DNA of 64,000 nucleotides from Phaeocystidibacter luteus. GTDB lineage: Bacteria; Bacteroidota; Bacteroidia; Flavobacteriales; Schleiferiaceae. Made by a program: the position numbers and the translations under genes. Shown piece by piece: positions 25,298-33,265 of this stretch; positions within the stretch are counted from its first letter, which is position 1; every line of letters starts with the position of its first letter. Under the pieces are notes generated by a model that did not search any database, had not been told where the DNA came from, and saw nothing but the letters and a program-made list of their open reading frames with translations. The stretch lies in the NCBI RefSeq assembly GCF_008933115.1, contig NZ_WBVO01000002.1, forward strand, positions 186,001 to 250,000. Reading direction: 5' to 3'.

Positions 25298-26230
25298 TTA
25301 CATTACAAAGTGTCCACTGATCGATTCGTGGTGGTGCACCTTCTTCATCACTGCTGCGAAAAGTGGTGCCACGCTGATCACGCGGATTTTATCGCTCTTC
25401 TTCTGTTGTGGAAGAGTATCGGTGATCACCAACTCATCCAATGCAGAATTTTCTACTCTTTCGATGGCGTTTCCAGAGAGAACACCGTGCGTACAGTATG
25501 CACGAACGCTCTTCGCTCCTTTGTCCATCAACATATCAGCAGCCTTAGTTAAAGTACCTGCTGTATCTACCATATCATCTAGCAAAACAACGTTGCGACC
25601 TTGAACGTCACCGATAACCGTCATCTTGTCAATTACATTCGCCTTCTTGCGCTGCTTGTAGCAGATTACCACTTCAGCTCCAAGTTGGTTTCCGTAAGCA
25701 TTCGCACGTTTCGAACCACCCATGTCAGGCGATGCGATCGTCAAGTTGTCTAGGTTCAAGGCCTCGATATCCGGAAGGAAAAGGCTGCTAGAGAACAAGT
25801 GATCTACCGGAACTTCGAAGAAGCCCTGGATTTGATCGGCGTGCAAGTCCATAGTCATGATACGCGTCGCGCCCGCAGCTTGAAGAAGATTTGCCATCAA
25901 CTTTGCGCCAATCGGAACACGCGGCTTGTCTTTACGATCTTGGCGAGCCAAACCGAAGTAAGGTATCACCGCCGTAATGTGCTTTGCAGAGGCGCGCTTT
26001 GCAGCGTCGCACAGTTGCAAAAGCTCGAGCATGTTATCTGCAGGTGGGTTGGTAGACTGAACGATGAATACTCGTCCGCCTCTTACCGTTTCTTCAAACG
26101 AAGGCTGAAATTCACCATCGCTGAATTCAGTAATAGCCACTTTTCCGATAGGCTGTCCGTACGCGTCTGCGATACGTTCTGCCAACGCTTGTGTGCTTCG
26201 TCCTGCAAAAATCTTAGCCGTAGGTACCAT
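25298..26230 (-). CDS. prs: Ribose-phosphate pyrophosphokinase
   Basis: Makes PRPP from ribose-5-phosphate and ATP. The 310-residue enzyme has the family motifs FSDGEFQPSFEETVRG, NMLELLQLCDAAKRA, PYFGLARQDRK (ATP-binding flexible-loop region), MDLHADQIQGFF and the PRPP loop VVLLDDMVDTAGTL. Class I length. It heads the prs-rplY-pth unit; a TACATTTG box lies 57 bases upstream. Confidence 0.97.
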   Translation of the reverse strand: MVPTAKIFAGRSTQALAERIADAYGQPIGKVAITEFSDGEFQPSFEETVRGGRVFIVQSTNPPADNMLELLQLCDAAKRASAKHITAVIPYFGLARQDRKDKPRVPIGAKLMANLLQAAGATRIMTMDLHADQIQGFFEVPVDHLFSSSLFLPDIEALNLDNLTIASPDMGGSKRANAYGNQLGAEVVICYKQRKKANVIDKMTVIGDVQGRNVVLLDDMVDTAGTLTKAADMLMDKGAKSVRAYCTHGVLSGNAIERVENSALDELVITDTLPQQKKSDKIRVISVAPLFAAVMKKVHHHESISGHFVM

Positions 26231-26286
26231 GCTTGTACTTTAATCCTTTGAAACTGTAGTGCTTCGGCACTTGGTCAAAAGGGCTG

Positions 26287-26294
26287 CAAATGTA
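26287..26294 (-). promoter_or_regulatory. -7 box TACATTTG of the prs operon
   Basis: Exact TAnnTTTG on the minus strand, 56 bases before the prs ATG. The leader contains a small hairpin with CGAA loop (AGTGC/GCACT) followed by AAAGGATT. Confidence 0.55.
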
Positions 26295-26356
26295 ATAAAC
26301 TTTAGTAGAATGACAGGGTGTTGAACAATGAAACAATAAAATTTTTCATCAACTGC

Positions 26357-26388
26357 TTGGTTCGCGCATTGTCTTTGTTGTAATTTCG
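26357..26388 (+). promoter_or_regulatory. Candidate promoter for tRNA-Leu
   Basis: TTG at 26357-26359, 21-base spacer, TAATTTCG at 26381-26388 (one mismatch to TAnnTTTG). The tRNA starts about 115 bases downstream, so a processed leader is implied. Confidence 0.4.
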
Positions 26389-26502
26389 CCGCCTCAGTTG
26401 AGATGATGGTCCGTATTTGAAACGGATACACACCAGCATCAGACCAATTGGGGATCGAAATTGAGACCGGAGTTCCTGTCGATTTCGATGCAAATATAAG
26501 AA

Positions 26503-26583
26503 GCCCAGGTGGCGGAACTGGTAGACGCGCACGACTCAAACTCGTGTACCACTGGTGTGCGGGTTCGATTCCCGCCCTGGGCA
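26503..26583 (+). tRNA. tRNA-Leu (anticodon CAA)
   Basis: The acceptor stem is GCCCAGG/CCTGGGC with discriminator A. The anticodon stem CACGA/TCGTG encloses loop CTCAAAC, giving anticodon CAA, which reads UUG. A class II variable arm (TACCACTGGTGT) and the T arm GCGGG-TTCGATT-CCCGC follow, as expected for leucine. The CCA end is not encoded. A terminator follows immediately. Confidence 0.95.
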
Positions 26584-26587
26584 CTGC

Positions 26588-26618
26588 AAAGCCTTCTCAT
26601 TTTCGAGGAGGCTTTTTT
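26588..26618 (+). terminator. Terminator after tRNA-Leu
   Basis: AAAGCCTTCTC pairs with GAGGAGGCTTT around ATTTTC, followed by a T-run. Confidence 0.85.
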
Positions 26619-26686
26619 GTTTCCCTTCCTTTTTATCTTTGTAAGGGTGATGAATTTCAACCGTTTCATCAGCTGAACCAAAATGC

Positions 26687-26694
26687 TACCTTTG
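26687..26694 (+). promoter_or_regulatory. -7 box TACCTTTG before the deaminase gene
   Basis: Exact TAnnTTTG, 47 bases before GTG 26742. A second exact box, TATCTTTG, lies at 26634-26641; either may be used. Confidence 0.45.
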
Positions 26695-26741
26695 GTTCCT
26701 TGTGCTTGAGCTGACAATTTCAATTTCCTAGTAACACTTTC

Positions 26742-27170
26742 GTGACTCCAAAGCAGCGTAAATACGATTATGCTTATCTGCGAATGGCCAGTGAATGGGC
26801 CAAGCTTTCTTATTGTAAGCGCAGACAAGTAGGCAGCCTTCTCGTGAAAGACCGAATGATCATCAGCGATGGTTATAATGGTACTCCATCTGGTTTCGAG
26901 AATATTTGCGAAGACGAAGAGGGATATACCAAATGGTATGTGCTTCACGCAGAAGCCAACGCTATTACTAAGGTTGCTTCCTCAAATCACAGTTGCGAAG
27001 GGGCAACCCTGTACCTGACAATGTCGCCTTGCAAGGACTGCAGTAAGCTGGTTCACCAAGCAGGGATTAAACGTTTAGTGTACATCGAACGTTACAAGGA
27101 TACTTCTGGCCTGGAATTTCTCGAAAAAGCAGGCGTAGAAGTTTGTCAGTTGAATCCAGAAGAAGAATGA
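26742..27170 (+). CDS. Deoxycytidylate (dCMP) deaminase-family protein
   Basis: A 142-residue zinc-dependent deaminase starting at GTG. The active-site motif is VLHAEANAI (His ligand and catalytic Glu) with the second zinc motif SPCKDCSKLV (two Cys ligands). Length and GYNGTPSGFENICE match the ComEB/dCMP deaminase group, which supplies dUMP for thymidylate. The stop overlaps the S41 protease start (ATGA), so the two are co-translated. Confidence 0.92.
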   Translation: MTPKQRKYDYAYLRMASEWAKLSYCKRRQVGSLLVKDRMIISDGYNGTPSGFENICEDEEGYTKWYVLHAEANAITKVASSNHSCEGATLYLTMSPCKDCSKLVHQAGIKRLVYIERYKDTSGLEFLEKAGVEVCQLNPEEE

Positions 27171-28789
27171 AAGCAGCACAGATCTACTTGCCTTTGGTCA
27201 CGGCCGCAACGCTCGTTCTCGGTATGTTTATCGGGTCGAGATACGATTATCCAGCCCGACCAACACGCTTGTTGAGCGAAGAAGAGAAGGAGCAGAAGAT
27301 TCGACAAATCATCAATTATATCGATTACGAATATGTTGATGATGTAAATACGGATAGCCTACTCGATCTGACGATTCGCGATATGCTACACCGTCTCGAT
27401 CCGCACAGTTCATACATAGCGGAGCAAGACGTGCAAGCAAACGAAGAGAGCATACAAGGACATTTTGAAGGGATTGGTATCGAATTCCACATGAATCGCG
27501 ATTCACTTACCGTGGTGCGAGTCGTCGATGGTGGCCCAGCGCAGTCGTCCGGTGTAAAAGCCGGAGATCGAATCGTATCTATCGATGGAGTTTCGGCTAT
27601 AGGCGATTACAAGGTGACCGCGCCGATTATTGAAACACTTCGCGGACCTTCGGGAAGCGAGGTTGTCGTAGAAGTTGCCCAAAGAGGTGGCAATGCACTC
27701 AGGAAGATTCAGATTGAAAGAGGTCCGATACCCATTCGAAGTGTAGATGTAAGCTATCTTGTGAACGACTCTATCGGTCTCATTAAGGTGAATCGTTTCT
27801 CAGAAACAACCATGGATGAATTCGAGGTAGCCATCCGCAGTCTCGAACGCAGAGGTATGGATCGCCTAATCCTAGATCTTCGAGATAACCCAGGCGGTCT
27901 GCTTCGTATCGCCGAAGAGATGTCTGATGCCTTCCTAAAGAAAGATCAACTTATCGTTTATACTCAGAATAGAGAAGGTGACAAGGATATGACCTTCGCG
28001 ACCTCGAGAGGAATTTTTGAGAGGGGTGAACTTATTGTGCTCATCAATGAGAATTCGGCATCTGCCGCTGAAATTGTTGCGGGAGCATTGCAGGATAACG
28101 ACAGGGCGACCATTATCGGGAGACGTTCATTCGGCAAAGGCCTTGTTCAAGAAGAAATGCGCTTGAGCGATGGCTCCAGAATGAGGCTTACCACATCGCG
28201 GTATTATACTCCAACAGGGCGTAGCATTCAGAAGCCATACGATAATGGATACGAATCTTATCAGCGCGACTATTATCGACGTGTGGAGAACGGTGAGCTC
28301 TTCAAGCCTGATAGCTCTCAATTTGACCCTTCTGACAGATACATAACCAAAGGTGGAAAAGTCGTGTATGGAGGTGGAGGCATAATGCCAGACATTTTTG
28401 TGCCGATTGACAGTTCTATTTACACGAATGGCTGGCTTTATCACAAATTCAGCTACAGTAATGTTGATGAGTTTGCGTTTGAGTATGTGGACAGACACCG
28501 TGCCGAGTTTGCGGATATGACCGCTGAGGAATATGTGAAGAATTGGGCGGTTAGCAATGGGGTTTACAACGAATTGCTAGCACACTTGGGAGCATCAGAA
28601 GTTAAGAACAGAATTGATGCGGTGATGAGGGACTTCATCGAGCAAAGATTGAAGGCGCTCATCGGAAAGAATATCTGGGGACTAGATGGATTCTATCCAG
28701 TGGTTTACCAGGACGATCCAACGGTGCGGGCCGCTATGATAAATTGGGGTGCTTGGACGGATACGGTTCCACGTGTAGTTGAGCCTTGA
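27167..28789 (+). CDS. S41-family C-terminal processing peptidase (CtpA-like)
   Basis: The start is ATG 27167, overlapping the deaminase stop. The 540-residue protein has an N-terminal signal anchor (LPLVTAATLVLGMFIG), a PDZ domain (about 85-170, GIGIEFHMNRDSL, GVKAGDRIVSIDG), and the S41 protease core with LILDLRDNPGG, the catalytic Ser in ENSASAAEIVAGAL and the general-base Lys in GRRSFGKGLVQ. It cleaves C-terminal tails of envelope proteins. The 100-residue C-terminal extension is common in Bacteroidota members. Confidence 0.94.
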   Translation: MKAAQIYLPLVTAATLVLGMFIGSRYDYPARPTRLLSEEEKEQKIRQIINYIDYEYVDDVNTDSLLDLTIRDMLHRLDPHSSYIAEQDVQANEESIQGHFEGIGIEFHMNRDSLTVVRVVDGGPAQSSGVKAGDRIVSIDGVSAIGDYKVTAPIIETLRGPSGSEVVVEVAQRGGNALRKIQIERGPIPIRSVDVSYLVNDSIGLIKVNRFSETTMDEFEVAIRSLERRGMDRLILDLRDNPGGLLRIAEEMSDAFLKKDQLIVYTQNREGDKDMTFATSRGIFERGELIVLINENSASAAEIVAGALQDNDRATIIGRRSFGKGLVQEEMRLSDGSRMRLTTSRYYTPTGRSIQKPYDNGYESYQRDYYRRVENGELFKPDSSQFDPSDRYITKGGKVVYGGGGIMPDIFVPIDSSIYTNGWLYHKFSYSNVDEFAFEYVDRHRAEFADMTAEEYVKNWAVSNGVYNELLAHLGASEVKNRIDAVMRDFIEQRLKALIGKNIWGLDGFYPVVYQDDPTVRAAMINWGAWTDTVPRVVEP

Positions 28790-28807
28790 TCGGAATCCAC
28801 CTAAAAT

Positions 28808-28848
28808 AAAAAGCCGCACTAGTTTGATACCAGTGCGGCTTTTGCTTT
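28808..28848. terminator. Bidirectional terminator
   Basis: AAAAGCCGCACT (28809-28820) pairs with AGTGCGGCTTTT (28832-28843). T-runs on both strands let it serve the S41 gene and the convergent acidic lipoprotein gene. Confidence 0.85.
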
Positions 28849-28862
28849 TTGAAGGAAGCTAA

Positions 28863-29129
28863 TTACATAGCTTCTTCCATAGACTCTTCAGCAGAAGTAG
28901 CGAGAGAATCCATCTCTTCACCAGCTTCGTTCATGGCTTCACCTGCATCCTCAGCAGCGTCTTCCATAGCGTCGCCAGCTTCGTCAGCTGCTTCTTCAAC
29001 AGCGTCTCCAGCTTCTTCCATTGTTTCTTCTACCTGATCAGCAGCTTCTTCAGCGTTTGATTCAGCGTTGTTGCATGCTACCATAGCAACCATTGCAAGT
29101 GCAGTAGCAAAAAGGCTAACCTTTTTCAT
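28863..29129 (-). CDS. Small acidic lipoprotein with 11-residue repeats
   Basis: An 88-residue predicted lipoprotein (MKKVSLFATALAMVAMVAC, lipobox Cys 19). The mature 70 residues are almost only Glu, Ala, Asp, Met and Gly, with no Lys or Arg. They form five tandem 11-mers from residue 28: EAADQVEETME, EAGDAVEEAAD, EAGDAMEDAAE, DAGEAMNEAGE, EMDSLATSAEE. Such 11-mers form extended amphipathic helices, as in LEA-like or Lpp-like proteins. A structural or stress role in the periplasm is plausible but not shown. It is transcribed alone, between two terminator-bounded units. Confidence 0.75.
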   Translation of the reverse strand: MKKVSLFATALAMVAMVACNNAESNAEEAADQVEETMEEAGDAVEEAADEAGDAMEDAAEDAGEAMNEAGEEMDSLATSAEESMEEAM

Positions 29130-29226
29130 AATCTCGTGTTAGTTAGTGAGTTTAAGCTCAGGAAGGCGCAAAAGTAGAATTATTTACGACCTGTGCAAAT
29201 CTGTACAGAGGATTCCTACAAAAGAA

Positions 29227-30771
29227 TTACAGTGTTTTCAAGAGGCTTTCCATGCTCACAAGCTCTCTCAATCTTGCCTCTAACGAATCAATCGCTACGC
29301 GTTCCTGTTGCATGGAGTCGCGGTGACGAATTGTTACCGTTTGATCTTCAAGGCTATCGTGGTCTACGGTAATGCAGAGCGGAGTTCCGACCGCATCCTG
29401 ACGACGGTAGCGCTTGCCAATCGCGTCTTTTTCGTCGTATTGTACTTGGAAGTCGAATTTGAGCTTGTTGAAAATCTCACGGGCCATTTCTGGAAGGCCG
29501 TCCTTTTTGGTGAGCGGCAAAATGGCAGCCTTCACTGGTGCTAGAGGTAGAGGGAGGCGAAGAACGGTGCGTTGGCTGCCGTCTTCTAGTGTTTCATCCT
29601 CATATGCCTTAGAAAGAATAGCGAGGAACATGCGATCCAATCCAATCGATGTTTCTACTACGTACGGAACGTAGTTCTCGTTGATTTCAGGATCGAAGTA
29701 CTGAAGCTTCTTACCGCTAAATTCTTGATGGCGGTTGAGGTCGAAATCCGTTCTACTGTGAATACCTTCAAGCTCCTTGAAGCCGAATGGGAAGTTGAAT
29801 TCTATGTCAGCGGCCGCGTTCGCATAGTGTGCGAGCTTATCGTGATCGTGGTAGCGGTGTGACCCCTCTTCGAATCCGAGTGCCTGGTGCCACTTCATGC
29901 GGTGTTCTTTCCAGTACTCGTACCATTTCATTTCCTCGCCTGGGCGAACAAAGAATTGCATTTCCATTTGTTCGAACTCTCGCATACGGAAGATGAACTG
30001 ACGCGCTACGATTTCATTTCTAAAGGCCTTTCCGATTTGTGCGATGCCGAATGGAACTTTCATTCTACCGGTTTTCTGCACGTTGAGGAAATTCACGAAG
30101 ATGCCTTGGGCGGTCTCTGGACGAAGGTAAAGGTCGTTTGCATCTTCTGCCACAGATCCCATCTTGGTGGCGAACATGAGGTTGAATTGGCGAACCTCTG
30201 TCCAGTTCTTGGAACCGGAAACAGGACACGTAATTCCTTCTTCAACGATAACGTTTCGGAGTGCTTCGAGGTCATTCTTTTCGAGCGCGTCCACGAATCG
30301 TCCACGGATGTCCTCGATTTGTCCCATGTACTTTTGCACACGAGGGTTGGTTTGACGGAACATCGCTTCGTCGAATGATTCTCCGAAGCGCTTGGCAGCT
30401 TTAGTTACCTCTTTATCTGCCTTTTGGCGAATCTTTTCCATGTGATCTTCGATGAGGACGTCAGCGCGGTAGCGCTTTTTACTGTCCTTATTGTCGATCA
30501 TTGGATCGTTAAACGCATCAACGTGGCCGGATGCTTTCCACACTTCGGGATGCATGAAGATGGCCGAATCGAGACCTACGATATTCTCGTGCAGTTGAAC
30601 CATGCTTCTCCACCAATACTCTTTGATATTGTTCTTGAGGAGGGCACCATTCTGACCGTAATCATACACGGCGCTGAGGCCGTCATAAATCTCGCTGCTT
30701 TGGAATACAAAACCGTATTCTTTGGCGTGACTAATCACGTTTTTGAACTGATCTTCTGGTTGTGCGGCCAT
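29227..30771 (-). CDS. glyQS: Glycyl-tRNA synthetase, single-chain type
   Basis: Charges tRNA-Gly. The 514-residue dimeric alpha2-type enzyme is distinct from the alpha2beta2 form of many bacteria. Class II motifs are visible: FRNEIVARQFIFRMREFEQ (motif 2 region, ATP binding), YVVETSIGLDRMFLAIL (motif 3) and the early VYDYGQNGALLKNN. The C-terminal anticodon-binding domain starts near residue 405 (APVKAAILPLTKKDG). A TAACTTTG box lies 35 bases upstream, and the repeat region lies beyond that. Confidence 0.96.
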   Translation of the reverse strand: MAAQPEDQFKNVISHAKEYGFVFQSSEIYDGLSAVYDYGQNGALLKNNIKEYWWRSMVQLHENIVGLDSAIFMHPEVWKASGHVDAFNDPMIDNKDSKKRYRADVLIEDHMEKIRQKADKEVTKAAKRFGESFDEAMFRQTNPRVQKYMGQIEDIRGRFVDALEKNDLEALRNVIVEEGITCPVSGSKNWTEVRQFNLMFATKMGSVAEDANDLYLRPETAQGIFVNFLNVQKTGRMKVPFGIAQIGKAFRNEIVARQFIFRMREFEQMEMQFFVRPGEEMKWYEYWKEHRMKWHQALGFEEGSHRYHDHDKLAHYANAAADIEFNFPFGFKELEGIHSRTDFDLNRHQEFSGKKLQYFDPEINENYVPYVVETSIGLDRMFLAILSKAYEDETLEDGSQRTVLRLPLPLAPVKAAILPLTKKDGLPEMAREIFNKLKFDFQVQYDEKDAIGKRYRRQDAVGTPLCITVDHDSLEDQTVTIRHRDSMQQERVAIDSLEARLRELVSMESLLKTL

Positions 30772-30805
30772 CGATATCTTTCGTTAGTGTCGTTTAATTC
30801 GGCTG

Positions 30806-30813
30806 CAAAGTTA
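30806..30813 (-). promoter_or_regulatory. -7 box TAACTTTG of glyQS
   Basis: Exact TAnnTTTG on the minus strand, 34 bases before the ATG at 30771. The octamer array begins about 58 bases further upstream. Confidence 0.6.
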
Positions 30814-30870
30814 ATCTTCCTTGGGAAGTGGGGGAGTATTGGGGGGAGAATTAGTGGGGGTGAGGGGAGG

Positions 30871-30918
30871 GTTAGAGGGTTGGACTCATAGACTAATAGA
30901 CTTTTGGACTGATAGACT
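30871..30918 (-). repeat. Octamer repeat array, 6 units, toward glyQS
   Basis: Read on the minus strand, the units are AGTCTATC, AGTCCAAA, AGTCTATT, AGTCTATG, AGTCCAAC and CCTCTAAC. These have the same AGTCYANN pattern as the array at 1150. Confidence 0.8.
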
Positions 30919-30924
30919 GATGTT

Positions 30925-30965
30925 CCGACCGAAGGGAGGAATCCCGAGAGGCGCAGCCGATTCGG
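30925..30965. repeat. Palindrome between two octamer arrays
   Basis: TCCCGA-GA-GGC-GCA-GCC-GAT-TCGGGA forms a hairpin, next to a smaller one (TTCC/GGAA around a CC-GAA-GG core). It separates the 6-unit and 11-unit octamer arrays. Confidence 0.6.
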
Positions 30966-30970
30966 GAGAG

Positions 30971-31058
30971 GGTTAGACTTTTGGAGGGTTGGAGGGTTGG
31001 AGGGTTGGAGGGTTGGATGGTTGGACCTTTGGAGGGGCAGAAGGTCAGATGGGCAGAG
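30971..31058 (-). repeat. Octamer repeat array, 11 units, toward glyQS
   Basis: Plus-strand units from 30971 are GGTTAGAC, TTTTGGAG, GGTTGGAG (three copies), GGTTGGAT, GGTTGGAC, CTTTGGAG, GGGCAGAA, GGTCAGAT, GGGCAGAG. The minus-strand consensus is CTCCAACC-like, the same degenerate octamer family. The stretch 31059-31177 between this and the next array shows nothing I can name. Confidence 0.75.
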
Positions 31059-31177
31059 GGTAGGGTTGTCAGTGCCTAGATTCACCATACCTCCGTTGGT
31101 AACTGCATCAGCCTATCAATAGCGTCGCATCGATCATCTTCAGACACATCTTTCAACCAAAATCAGGACGAGTCATC

Positions 31178-31241
31178 AGTCTAACCCTCTAACCCTCCAA
31201 AAGTCTAATAGTCTATTGGTCCATAGGTCCATATGTCCAAC
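31178..31241 (+). repeat. Octamer repeat array, 8 units, toward trmB
   Basis: AGTCTAAC, CCTCTAAC, CCTCCAAA, AGTCTAAT, AGTCTATT, GGTCCATA, GGTCCATA, TGTCCAAC. The array is on the plus strand, opposite to the glyQS-side arrays, and points toward trmB. Confidence 0.8.
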
Positions 31242-31265
31242 GCCCCTTCAATCCCCCAGTAACCT

Positions 31266-31273
31266 TATCTTTG
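31266..31273 (+). promoter_or_regulatory. -7 box TATCTTTG of trmB, N4 from ATG
   Basis: Exact TAnnTTTG; four bases (CCTC) separate it from ATG 31278, predicting a leaderless mRNA. Confidence 0.6.
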
Positions 31274-31277
31274 CCTC

Positions 31278-31958
31278 ATGGCCAAGAACAAACTGAAGAA
31301 GTTCGCCGAGAACGCGGAAATGCGTCACGTTATAGAGCCGAATTGGGCCGACGTGAACGCCGATAAATTTGAACTCAAAGGCAAGTGGAGAGAGGAGTTC
31401 TTTAAGAACGATAATCCCATCGTTGTGGAACTCGGATGTGGTAGAGGCGAGTATACCTTCGGTTTAGCCATGCGCAACCGAGACGTGAACCACATCGGGA
31501 TGGATATTAAAGGCAACCGACTTTGGAACGGCGCTAAATGGGCGCAAGACGAGGGTCTGACTAACATTGCCTTCTTGCGGACTCGAATCGAACTGCTTGA
31601 CAAAACCTTCGCCGAAGGGGAGATTGATGAAATTTGGATTACGTTTCCCGACCCACAGATTAAGTATAAGCGCATGAAGCACAGGATGACAAATCCCGAG
31701 TTTCTGTCAATGTACAGGAAGGTGCTTTCAGATCGCGGGGTAGTTCACCTCAAATGCGATAGCGAATTCCTGCACGGGTATACGCATGGCGTGGTGCAAA
31801 TGCTGGGCTACCCGGTTGAAGAGGCTTATCACGACATAGATTTCCAACTCAAGGAGCAGGATCCAGAGCATATACTCTTCACAATTCAAACGTATTATGA
31901 GGAGATGTGGCGCGAACAAGGTAAACCTATCAATTACCTAAGGTTTAGGTTTCAATGA
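31278..31958 (+). CDS. trmB: tRNA (guanine-N7-)-methyltransferase
   Basis: Methylates G46 in the variable loop of tRNA with S-adenosylmethionine. The 226-residue enzyme has the SAM-binding motif VVELGCGRGEYTFGLA, HIGMDIKGNRLWNGAK and the family signature IWITFPDPQIKYKRMKHRM. Length is normal. Its stop overlaps the next start by four bases, forming a tight run trmB-ATL-MmcQ-DUF502. Confidence 0.96.
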   Translation: MAKNKLKKFAENAEMRHVIEPNWADVNADKFELKGKWREEFFKNDNPIVVELGCGRGEYTFGLAMRNRDVNHIGMDIKGNRLWNGAKWAQDEGLTNIAFLRTRIELLDKTFAEGEIDEIWITFPDPQIKYKRMKHRMTNPEFLSMYRKVLSDRGVVHLKCDSEFLHGYTHGVVQMLGYPVEEAYHDIDFQLKEQDPEHILFTIQTYYEEMWREQGKPINYLRFRFQ

Positions 31959-32311
31959 GCGATAAGTCCGATTTCTTCGAAAGGGTTTATGACGTAGCTC
32001 GAAAGATTCCAGAAGGCCGCGTTACGAGCTATGGCGCTATTGCCAAGGCAGTGGGTGCTCCGCGTAGCGCTCGAATGGTTGGGTATGCCATGAATGCCTC
32101 AATGAATCAACATGACGTGCCCGCGCATAGAGTAGTCAATAGAGTAGGGATGCTTACGGGAAAGCACTACTTTCAAGGTTCGAAATTGATGCAGCAACTC
32201 CTGGAGAACGAAGGTGTGAAAGTCATAGAGGATTGCGTGCAAGATTTCGATTCAGTATTCTGGAATCCCATCACGGAATTAGGACTTGACGTAACCACCA
32301 AAATCGACTAG
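31955..32311 (+). CDS. Alkyltransferase-like protein (MGMT family, Cys replaced)
   Basis: A 118-residue homologue of the DNA-binding domain of O6-alkylguanine-DNA alkyltransferase. The acceptor motif PCHRV is PAHRV here (in DVPAHRVVNRVG), so it cannot accept an alkyl group. The helix-turn-helix part IPEGRVTSYGAIAKAVG is intact. Known ATL proteins bind O6-alkylguanine, flip it and hand it to nucleotide excision repair. Start and stop overlap or abut neighbours, indicating operon expression. Confidence 0.9.
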   Translation: MSDKSDFFERVYDVARKIPEGRVTSYGAIAKAVGAPRSARMVGYAMNASMNQHDVPAHRVVNRVGMLTGKHYFQGSKLMQQLLENEGVKVIEDCVQDFDSVFWNPITELGLDVTTKID

Positions 32312-32312
32312 T

Positions 32313-32666
32313 ATGAACGTCGAAGAACTGCACGCCTTCTGCATGACTTTGAAAGCCACAGAAGAGACCTTCCCCTTTGATAATGAAACACTCGTATTCA
32401 AAGTGATGGGTAAGATGTACGCCATTATTCCACTCGAGAGTCCAACTCCATCTATTTCTTTGAAGTGCGACCCAGAAAGAGCGATTGAACTTCGCGAGGA
32501 ATATGACGGAATCAATCCGGGTTGGCACCTGAGCAAGAAGCACTGGAACTCTGTTGCTACTGATATTACACCTAGAGATCTCGTAATCGACCTAATCAAA
32601 CACAGCTATGAGCTTGTGGTAAAGGGGCTTACGAAAAAAGCACAACGCGAACTGGAAGAGCTATGA
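32313..32666 (+). CDS. MmcQ/YjbR-family protein
   Basis: A 117-residue protein with the CyaY-like fold of the YjbR family: MNVEELHAFCMTLKATEETFPFD, ETLVFKVMGKMYAI, SLKCDPERAIELRE, PGWHLSKKHWNSV and the C-terminal LIKHSYELVVKGL. YjbR proteins are called DNA-binding from structure, but their role is not established. Its stop overlaps the DUF502 start (ATGA). Confidence 0.9.
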   Translation: MNVEELHAFCMTLKATEETFPFDNETLVFKVMGKMYAIIPLESPTPSISLKCDPERAIELREEYDGINPGWHLSKKHWNSVATDITPRDLVIDLIKHSYELVVKGLTKKAQRELEEL

Positions 32667-33265
32667 TTAAGAGAGTCATCAAGTACTTTTTACAAGGACT
32701 GCTATATACGGCCCCTGTGGCTGTAACACTTTACGCATTCTACCAGGTTTTTTATTGGGTAGATCACATGATTGATGGACTCTTACCCGAAGACTCCGAA
32801 ATGAGTTTCACCGGTCTAGGGGTTATCGTAATCTTCGTTGGCGTTACGGCAGTTGGTGTTTTTGGAAGCTACCTCCTCAAGTTTCCAATCTTTAGTTTGA
32901 TTGAAGATAAGCTAGAGCGCATCCCGGTTTTCAATCTGATTTACACATCCATTAAGGATTTTCTAAAGAGCTTTACGGGTCAGCGCAAAGGATTCAAACA
33001 CCCTGTTCTCATCAAGCTATACGAGAACAGTGAGATTCGCCGATTGGGTTTTGTGACGGATGACGCTCAAGACCTTTTGAAAGACGATGAAGGCACCTTG
33101 GTAACGGTTTATGTGCCGCATTCTTTCGCCATTTCCGGACAACTCTTCATGGTTCCGCCGAAGTACATCACTGAAGTAAAAGAAAATTCAACCGATGTGA
33201 TGAAGTATATCCTCGCTGGTGGGATTACGGAGGTGGGGGAGAAAGAGGAGGATGCTGGCGCATAA
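32663..33265 (+). CDS. DUF502 membrane protein
   Basis: A 200-residue membrane protein with two TM helices (about 8-28 and 50-72) followed by a soluble domain. DUF502 signatures include FLQGLLYTAPVAVTLY, GSYLLKFPIFSLIEDKLERIP and FNLIYTSIKDFLKS, with a late YVPHSFAISGQLFMVPP. Family function is unknown. It ends the trmB unit, and a three-hairpin element begins directly after its stop. Confidence 0.88.
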   Translation: MIKRVIKYFLQGLLYTAPVAVTLYAFYQVFYWVDHMIDGLLPEDSEMSFTGLGVIVIFVGVTAVGVFGSYLLKFPIFSLIEDKLERIPVFNLIYTSIKDFLKSFTGQRKGFKHPVLIKLYENSEIRRLGFVTDDAQDLLKDDEGTLVTVYVPHSFAISGQLFMVPPKYITEVKENSTDVMKYILAGGITEVGEKEEDAGA

